Position numbers and translations under genes: made by a program | Part shown: positions 52,924 through 57,871 of the stretch, piece after piece | How the letters are laid out: each line of letters opens with the position of its first letter | Numbering within the stretch: the stretch's first letter is position 1 | Assembly (NCBI GenBank): GCA_015065045.1 | Contig: SVRB01000001.1 | Coordinates: 1 to 57,871, forward strand | Source: Oscillospiraceae bacterium | GTDB taxonomy: Bacteria; Bacillota; Clostridia; Oscillospirales; CAG-272 | Direction of reading: 5' to 3' | Length of the DNA: 57,871 nt | Notes under the pieces: model-generated | Told to the model about the DNA's origin: nothing | The model's input: the letters and a program-made list of their open reading frames with translations, nothing else | Databases searched by the model: none

Positions 52924-53631
52924 TTATTGTTCTTTGTTAATTCTTTCGAGTCTTTCCCTCTCTGCCTGAGGTACTCTTAAATAAGTAGGCTTCAACACTC
53001 TGTCTGTATATTCGCCGTCTTTATTTTCGTTATATTTTTTCAGCGCGGTCTGAGCAACAGAATAAGCATTCTGTTCTCTTAGAAGCATCGGTGTATCCAT
53101 AGATTCAACTTCGATAGTCTTCTTAGTCAAAGAATAACCGTCACCGCATAAGTAAATATTTTCTTCGTCTATGCTTTCGAGCTCGGTCTGTAACTCTTTA
53201 AGAGGGATAGCTCTGTCCTCGGTCAATCTCTTAATATTCTGACCATCGGACATAAACAAAGCGTTGTATACCTGATCGCGACGCGCGTCCATCACAGGAC
53301 ATATCAAGCCTTTAAAGCCTCTTAAATTATACGCCAAAGCTTCAAGCGTTGACACACCTAAGCAAAGCTTGTTCTTACCGAAAGCTAAGCCCTTAAGTAA
53401 TGATACGCCTATTCTTACCCCTGTAAATGATCCGGGACCGTCAGATATTGCAAACATATCAATATCGTCAATATTCATCTGCGCCGTTTTTAGCGCGTTC
53501 TCAACCATCGGCAACAAGGTTTCGCTGTGATTAAGCCCTGCTGTAACTGAATATATACTTATAAGTCTTTCATCTTCACAAATACAAACAGAAGCTGTTT
53601 TTGCCGTTGAATCAAGAGCAAGAATCTTCAT
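52924..53631 (-). CDS. tsaB: tRNA t6A synthesis protein TsaB
   Basis: 235 residues, ASKHA-fold partner of TsaD in threonylcarbamoyl-adenosine synthesis at tRNA position 37. Opens MKILALDSTAKTASV, later AISDGPGSFTGVRIGVSLLKG (about 66-86; key part GPGSFTGVR) and PVMDARRDQVYNA. The frame is open to 53676, but ATG 53631 follows GGAG and matches the family. Six bases after tsaE, as in many Firmicutes. Confidence 0.92.
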   Translation of the reverse strand: MKILALDSTAKTASVCICEDERLISIYSVTAGLNHSETLLPMVENALKTAQMNIDDIDMFAISDGPGSFTGVRIGVSLLKGLAFGKNKLCLGVSTLEALAYNLRGFKGLICPVMDARRDQVYNALFMSDGQNIKRLTEDRAIPLKELQTELESIDEENIYLCGDGYSLTKKTIEVESMDTPMLLREQNAYSVAQTALKKYNENKDGEYTDRVLKPTYLRVPQAERERLERINKEQ

Positions 53632-53636
53632 ATCTA

Positions 53637-54092
53637 TTACTCCGTAATTTTTTCTATTTTTATGTTTCTTGAGCAACCGTCGTCTATCTTTGAAATTTCC
53701 ACACGATAATAATTATCCGGTATCGCAAACGGTATATTCTCACACCATTCAGCAACGATTATGCAATTTTCGTAATCATAAAATCCGGTTGATTCAAGAT
53801 CGTCTTCGCTTGTTATACGGTACATATCGTAATGGCAAATTCGATATTTGCCTCTGTATTCGTTAACCAAAGCATACGTTGGACTCTGAACAAATTCATC
53901 GGGACAGATCACGGACGCCAAACCTCTTACGAAAACCGTTTTTCCTACTCCAACGTCACCGTAGAGAGCTAAGAAAATATTCCCGTAAGAAATATTCTCC
54001 ATATCCTTGCATAAAGATAATGCAAATTCTTTTGCAACAGCCTCTGTTTCATTAGCAGAGGCTGTCACTGTTTCTTTTATGAGTTCAATCAT
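53637..54092 (-). CDS. tsaE: tRNA t6A synthesis ATPase TsaE
   Basis: 151-residue P-loop ATPase required for t6A formation, binding the TsaB-TsaD complex. Walker A GDVGVGKT (residues 45-52), SPTYALVNEYRG (about 76), and HYDMYRI (about 92) are intact. It starts two bases after the fhs stop and precedes tsaB. Confidence 0.94.
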   Translation of the reverse strand: MIELIKETVTASANETEAVAKEFALSLCKDMENISYGNIFLALYGDVGVGKTVFVRGLASVICPDEFVQSPTYALVNEYRGKYRICHYDMYRITSEDDLESTGFYDYENCIIVAEWCENIPFAIPDNYYRVEISKIDDGCSRNIKIEKITE

Positions 54093-54094
54093 TT

Positions 54095-55768
54095 TTAGAA
54101 CAATCCTGTAATAATACCGTCATCGTCAACGTCAATATTTTCTGCAGCGGGAACCTTAGGAAGTCCGGGCATTGTCATAATATTGCCGGTCAACACAACG
54201 ATAAAGCCTGCGCCTGCGGAAAGTGTTACGTCTCTTACTGTAACGGTAAAGCCCTCAGGTCTTCCAAGTAAGGTAGGATCATCGGAGAGTGAATACTGTG
54301 TCTTTGCTACGCATATAGGATATTTCTTGTATTTTTCATCAAGAGATTCGATCTGCTTGATAGCATTCTGTGCCTGAGCTGTAAAGGTTACGCCATCAGC
54401 TCCGTAAATTTCTTTTGCAACAGTTTCTATCTTTTCGCAAATAGAAACGGATTCATCGTATATAAACTTAAAGTTTGATTCCTTTTCACAGGATTCAACA
54501 ACCTTCTTTGCGAGCTCAATACCGCCATCGCCGCCCTTTGCAAATACGTCTGAGAGAGCAAATTCAGCGCCCTTATTTCTACATACTTCTTCAATATAGT
54601 TAAGCTCTGCTTCGCTGTCTGTGTCAAAACGGTTGATTGCAACAACACAAGGAACGCCAAACTTTGCTATATTATCAATATGAGCTTCGAGATTGCAAAT
54701 ACCCTTCTTCAAAGCTTCGAGGTTTTCTGTCTTAAGCTCAGCCTTGGGAACACCGCCATTATATTTCAATGCGCGAACAGTCGCCACAAGAACTATTGTA
54801 GAGGGCACGATACCTGCCATACGGCACTTAATGTCAAGGAACTTTTCAGCACCCAAATCAGCGCCGAATCCTGCTTCTGTAATTGCATAATCTGCAAGCT
54901 TAAGAGCAAGCTTTGTAGCCTTTACAGAGTTACATCCGTGAGCTATGTTAGCGAAGGGACCGCCGTGAATAAGCGCGGGTGTGTTCTCAAGTGTCTGAAC
55001 CAAATTAGGCTTCAAAGCATCCTTGAGGAGCGCTGTCATAGCGCCGTTCGCCTTAATATCGCGGCAGTATACGGGAGAACCGTCATATTTATAAGCAATA
55101 AGAATATCGCCAAGTCTTTCCTTAAGGTCAGTTACAGAGTCAGCAAGACAAAGAATAGCCATAACTTCACTTGCAACTGTAATCATAAAGTGGTCTTCAC
55201 GCGGAATACCGTCAACCTTTGAACCAAGACCGCAAATTGTATTACGCAATGCTCTGTCGTTTGTATCAGTTACTCTCTTAAAGAGAATTCTTCTCTGGTC
55301 TATACCAAGAGCATTTCCCTGGTGAATGTGGTTATCTATCATCGCGCAAAGCAAGTTGTTTGCAGCAGTGATTGCGTGGAAGTCACCTGTAAAGTGAAGG
55401 TTAATATCTTCCATGGGAACTACCTGAGCGTAACCGCCGCCTGCAGCGCCGCCCTTTACACCAAACACAGGGCCAAGTGAGGGCTCACGAAGTGCAATAA
55501 CAGCATTCTTACCGATCTTTTCCATAGCCTGTCCAAGACCTATTGAAGTTGTAGTTTTACCTTCTCCTGCGGGAGTGGGGTTGATTGCTGTAACAAGAAT
55601 AAGCTTTCCGTCTTTCTTATCGGAATTACGCTTAATAAACTCGTTAGTAATCTTTGCCTTATATTTTCCATAAAGCTCGAGTTCGTCGGGCTGTACACCT
55701 AATTTTTCAGCTATTTCTGTAATAGGCTTCATAGAAGCGTTTTGCGAAATTTGAATATCGGTAAGCAT
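54095..55768 (-). CDS. fhs: Formate-tetrahydrofolate ligase
   Basis: 557-residue N10-formyl-THF synthetase, joining formate to tetrahydrofolate with ATP for purine and one-carbon metabolism. P-loop TPAGEGKTTTSIGLG near residues 65-79, LREPSLGPVFGVKGGAAGGGY (split: LREPSLGPVFG, KGGAAGGGY, about 94-115), and GGPFANIAHGCNS are intact. Codons and AGGAGGGC binding site suggest high expression. First gene of a six-gene operon. Confidence 0.96.
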   Translation of the reverse strand: MLTDIQISQNASMKPITEIAEKLGVQPDELELYGKYKAKITNEFIKRNSDKKDGKLILVTAINPTPAGEGKTTTSIGLGQAMEKIGKNAVIALREPSLGPVFGVKGGAAGGGYAQVVPMEDINLHFTGDFHAITAANNLLCAMIDNHIHQGNALGIDQRRILFKRVTDTNDRALRNTICGLGSKVDGIPREDHFMITVASEVMAILCLADSVTDLKERLGDILIAYKYDGSPVYCRDIKANGAMTALLKDALKPNLVQTLENTPALIHGGPFANIAHGCNSVKATKLALKLADYAITEAGFGADLGAEKFLDIKCRMAGIVPSTIVLVATVRALKYNGGVPKAELKTENLEALKKGICNLEAHIDNIAKFGVPCVVAINRFDTDSEAELNYIEEVCRNKGAEFALSDVFAKGGDGGIELAKKVVESCEKESNFKFIYDESVSICEKIETVAKEIYGADGVTFTAQAQNAIKQIESLDEKYKKYPICVAKTQYSLSDDPTLLGRPEGFTVTVRDVTLSAGAGFIVVLTGNIMTMPGLPKVPAAENIDVDDDGIITGLF

Positions 55769-55806
55769 TATTATATGCCCTCCTATAAAAATAGTTATTT
55801 GGTATA

Positions 55807-55835
55807 ATTATATCACATATTTTTGAAAATTTAAA
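55807..55835 (-). promoter_or_regulatory. Candidate promoter of the fhs operon
   Basis: TATAAT (55812-55807) with TTTAAA 17 bases upstream on the minus strand; the -35 box is weak. Confidence 0.45.
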
Positions 55836-55909
55836 CACTAAAATCAATATTTTTTCAAAAATATCCATTTTTTTATATTATTTTTATATAACAGCACACA
55901 ACATTACTC

Positions 55910-55938
55910 TTTACATTGTTTTTTATGTATGGTATACT
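55910..55938 (+). promoter_or_regulatory. Promoter of tRNA-Arg
   Basis: TTTACA (55910-55915), 17 bases, TATACT (55933-55938). Confidence 0.65.
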
Positions 55939-55955
55939 GTTATGAACAATAACAT

Positions 55956-56032
55956 CTGCCCGTGGCACAGCTGGATAGCGCGTCAGACTCCGACTCTGAA
56001 GGTCGTAGGTTCGAATCCTATCGGGCAGGCCA
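55956..56032 (+). tRNA. tRNA-Arg (anticodon CCG), CCA encoded
   Basis: Acceptor CTGCCCG/CGGGCAG, D loop AGCTGGATA, anticodon arm TCAGA-CTCCGAC-TCTGA reading CCG, T arm GTAGG-TTCGAAT-CCTAT, discriminator G and encoded CCA. The D stem has one A-C mismatch. Reads codon CGG. Confidence 0.93.
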
Positions 56033-56033
56033 G

Positions 56034-56075
56034 AAAAAAGCACACATTTGTCTACCAGACAATGTGTGCTTTTTT
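56034..56075 (+). terminator. Terminator of tRNA-Arg
   Basis: AAAAAAGCACACATT / AATGTGTGCTTTTTT stem with additional TGTCT/AGACA pairing inside the loop. Confidence 0.88.
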
Positions 56076-56080
56076 CAACG

Positions 56081-56248
56081 AAATTCGCCTTCGGCGAGTG
56101 AAATATGGCTTCGCCATGTGAAATAGCTCCGCTGTGAAATATTTGCTTCGCAAATGTGAAAGGCGAATTTCATTTCACATCGAACGAAGTGAGATATTTC
56201 ACAATTTCCGTAAGGGAATTATTTCACATTCGGCAACGCCGAATATTT
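56081..56248. repeat. Array of mini-hairpins separated by GTGAAATA
   Basis: At least six small hairpins with 3-4 base loops (GGC-TTC-GCC, AGC-TCC-GCT, TTTGC-TTC-GCAAA, TTTCC-GTAA-GGGAA, TCGGC-AAC-GCCGA and one at the left end). In the left half they are separated by GTGAAATA (56098, 56118, 56134); in the right half by the complement TATTTCAC (56195, 56220). The whole therefore forms a larger imperfect palindrome centred near 56165, just ahead of an S23-type gene. Confidence 0.65.
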
Positions 56249-56251
56249 AAC

Positions 56252-56280
56252 TTGAATAACTTACCGATTCATGATATAAT
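56252..56280 (+). promoter_or_regulatory. Sigma-A promoter of the four-helix-bundle gene
   Basis: TTGAAT (56252-56257), 17 bases, TATAAT (56275-56280), right after the hairpin array. Confidence 0.68.
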
Positions 56281-56303
56281 GACGGCAGAAAGGCGGTGAT
56301 ATT

Positions 56304-56651
56304 ATGGCAGATTCGAAACTTCGTGACCTTTCCACAGATTTTGCGGTAAAAGTTATCAAAATGTGTGACGGTGTAAAAGGCCACCATTCTCTCATCAATC
56401 AGTTGGAGCGTTCGTCAACCTCTATCGGAGCCAACATTCACGAAGCGAATTACGCACACAGTAAGGCTGACTTTATTGCTAAGTTTCAAATTTCTTTAAA
56501 GGAGTGCTACGAGACGGAATATTGGCTTGAATTGTTTGTAAAATCTGAATTACTCGACCGCGGCATTGCAAAAGATTTATATAATCAGTGCGGCACAATT
56601 CGCCGAATGCTCATCTCCTCCATCAACACCGCAAAGGAGAACGCAAAATGA
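56304..56651 (+). CDS. Four-helix-bundle (S23/bAvd-like) protein
   Basis: 115 residues of the S23 family. Hallmarks are LSTDFAVKVIKMCDGVKG near the start, LINQLERSSTSIGANIHEA (about 45-63), and KFQISLKECYETEYWLELF (about 76-94). Relatives are encoded in 23S rRNA intervening sequences and serve as accessory proteins in retroelements; free-standing copies have unknown function and probably bind nucleic acid as a pentamer. No reverse transcriptase is nearby. Its stop overlaps the next start (ATGA). Confidence 0.88.
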   Translation: MADSKLRDLSTDFAVKVIKMCDGVKGHHSLINQLERSSTSIGANIHEANYAHSKADFIAKFQISLKECYETEYWLELFVKSELLDRGIAKDLYNQCGTIRRMLISSINTAKENAK

Positions 56652-56971
56652 AAAACAAACCGTTCATCACCGGAATTATATCGATTGTATCTCCAATACC
56701 AATGTTTATTTTTACTATACTGTGGTGTTGGGTGTGGTTTTTTGGTATTGGTATAGGCTTGCTAAACTACGACACTGTTCCGCAATGGATACTTGTTCTC
56801 TCGTTATTACCCTTGCTGATAAGTCCGATTTTATGCTTAACGGGAATATTTTATGGCATTGTAAAAATTAAAGCAAGGAAAGCTGTGCTGGGAATTTTTT
56901 TATCGGTCGCAGGATTGTTAGAAAATTTTATCTTGATTTATGGAATGTACTATCTCGGCAGCAGGTTTTGA
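56648..56971 (+). CDS. Small membrane protein, uncharacterised
   Basis: 107 residues with about three hydrophobic segments (about 8-33, 45-75, 82-103). ATG 56648 is chosen as it follows AAAGGAGA inside the S23 gene and overlaps its stop; a reading from 56588 lacks a binding site. DUF4190-like layout is possible but not certain. Translationally coupled to the S23-type gene. Confidence 0.6.
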   Translation: MKNKPFITGIISIVSPIPMFIFTILWCWVWFFGIGIGLLNYDTVPQWILVLSLLPLLISPILCLTGIFYGIVKIKARKAVLGIFLSVAGLLENFILIYGMYYLGSRF

Positions 56972-57088
56972 TCTCATTACTTTTAGTCGTTTTTTCAAGT
57001 AAATCGTCCTATCAGAAGAAATGATATATCATTGAAATTTACAACTTTTTATTCAATAAAAATTTATCATAGTAAAAGGTACAAACAA

Positions 57089-57679
57089 ATGCAAGAGTTA
57101 AGAAACAAAATACAAGACCTTGTCGATAAATACGAAAATAAACTTGGAGCAAACGGCATCAAAATTATTGTATCAAAAAAATATTTTGAAGTTGGCGTTG
57201 TTGAACATTTGACTCACAGCCATGAATTATTTGGAAGTATTGACCGTTATATACACAAAAAGAAAGAATGCAAATATAATCACCAAAAAAACAGATTCCA
57301 TTGCATCGTTCTCACTTGTGTCCCCATTGATAAATCAATAAACTCAAATAAAGAATACCGAGAATATGCATTTCTTCTCAGTAAGGTATGGCGTGCGTAC
57401 ATTGGACACGAGCCAAAACATGTCATTTATAAAGAAAACAAAATACTATCCAAAATCGAAAAAACAATACAAAGAATTATAAAAAAATCTACCGATGTAA
57501 ACGCGGATGAATTCTGTAAAAATTCTCTTCTTGATATACTTAGGTATACTTGGTCACATAAATATCTGTACAAAAACAAGTATTGTGGAAAAACACGTTT
57601 CTTCTGGAACCTTCTTTTCGGAATTTGCGTACTTGCGCTTTCAGCTATAGTTATTTTCGGAATCGAAAATCTATTTTAG
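57089..57679 (+). CDS. Orphan protein with C-terminal membrane anchor
   Basis: 196 residues, not recognised. N-terminal helix rich in charged residues (MQELRNKIQDLVDKYENKL), then a basic His/Lys-rich segment (IHKKKECKYNHQKNRFHC) and a single C-terminal membrane helix (about 172-192). TTG 57032 would add 19 residues; ATG 57089 follows AAAAGGT and is preferred. Faces the tuf gene across a terminator. Confidence 0.6.
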   Translation: MQELRNKIQDLVDKYENKLGANGIKIIVSKKYFEVGVVEHLTHSHELFGSIDRYIHKKKECKYNHQKNRFHCIVLTCVPIDKSINSNKEYREYAFLLSKVWRAYIGHEPKHVIYKENKILSKIEKTIQRIIKKSTDVNADEFCKNSLLDILRYTWSHKYLYKNKYCGKTRFFWNLLFGICVLALSAIVIFGIENLF

Positions 57680-57710
57680 TATGATCGATAAAAAATACAA
57701 TAAAACACAA

Positions 57711-57742
57711 AAAAAGACAGAGCAATTAAGCTCTGCCTTTTT
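57711..57742. terminator. Bidirectional terminator between the orphan gene and tuf
   Basis: CAGAGC / GCTCTG stem with A5 and T6 flanks (one A-C mismatch), usable in both directions. Confidence 0.8.
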
Positions 57743-57761
57743 TATATATAATCAGTTATGA

Positions 57762-57871
57762 TTATTCAATGATTTCGCTTACAACGCCGGAACCAACTGT
57801 TCTACCGCCTTCACGGATAGCGAAACGGAGACCCTTTTCGATAGCTACGGGTGTAATGAGTTCAACTGTGA
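57762..57871 (-). CDS. tuf: Elongation factor Tu, C-terminal end
   Basis: Cut by the right window edge; only the last 36 codons are visible on the minus strand. They read VELITPVAIEKGLRFAIREG and then GRTVGSGVVSEIIE, the nearly invariant EF-Tu C-terminus (domain III). EF-Tu brings aminoacyl-tRNA to the ribosome. A terminator follows the stop. Confidence 0.93.
   Translation of the reverse strand, partial: TVELITPVAIEKGLRFAIREGGRTVGSGVVSEIIE

Noticed and set aside
1..57871. CRISPR arrays or restriction/defence systems
   Set aside because: No regularly spaced direct repeats of 25-40 bases and no recognisable Cas, restriction or toxin-antitoxin proteins; the GTGAAATA array has unequal spacing and inverted halves.

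Overview
The window reads as chromosome from an AT-rich, spore-forming, low-GC Firmicute of class Clostridia (Eubacteriales/Oscillospirales-like). Supporting evidence is the sporulation genes spoIVA and ymxH, the single-gene fusion of IspH with ribosomal protein S1 that is typical of Clostridia, a MecA adaptor, strong AGGAGG-type ribosome binding sites and sigma-A promoters of the TTGACA-N17-TATAAT type. No database was searched; all names come from recognised motifs and gene context.

Layout. 1-9543: a partial purL with mtaB, a divergent RluA-type pseudouridine synthase, the sporulation pair spoIVA-ymxH, and a potABCD polyamine ABC-transporter operon with its own promoter and a long structured 5' leader. 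9683-22020: a PII-like protein paired with a DUF1538 membrane protein, the purD / HI0933-type flavoprotein / cmk / plsC / ispH-rpsA operon, the pepT / HAD phosphatase / mntP operon, and a lone Ldh2-type dehydrogenase gene with biased codon use. 22024-28534: two tandem paralogous secreted proteins of about 1,010-1,020 residues, each a beta-helix-like N-terminus joined to a putative NlpC/CHAP-like Cys-His hydrolase, with a dispersed hairpin repeat between them. 28611-31044: a family-4 uracil-DNA glycosylase, mecA and gpsA.

31055-43899 is a compact phage morphogenesis and lysis cassette: terminase small and large subunits, portal, scaffold, N4-gp56-type capsid, short-tail genes, holin and GH25 lysozyme. 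It has no integrase, repressor, replication or long-tail genes and no visible attachment repeats. Two of its transcription units begin with the same GGGGAGA-N19-TATAAT element. It is either a remnant or a domesticated phage-like particle or gene-transfer-agent-like locus, and it is the most interesting block here.

43903-57871: a membrane NDP-sugar dehydratase with aspartate kinase, an M50 membrane protease behind a 21-codon membrane peptide, a 40-residue Cys/Gly-rich membrane peptide, two orphan genes bounded by identical terminators, tRNA-Pro(CGG) next to a repeat that copies its 3' half, and two divergent candidate noncoding RNAs. These are followed by the fhs-tsaE-tsaB-rpiB-copZ-like-AI-2E operon, tRNA-Arg(CCG), a hairpin array ahead of an S23-type four-helix-bundle gene, two orphan membrane proteins and the 3' end of tuf.

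Most housekeeping genes lie on the minus strand and the phage cassette on the plus strand. The operons place nucleotide and tRNA-modification functions beside lipid and isoprenoid synthesis, and sporulation genes carry sporulation-type promoter candidates.
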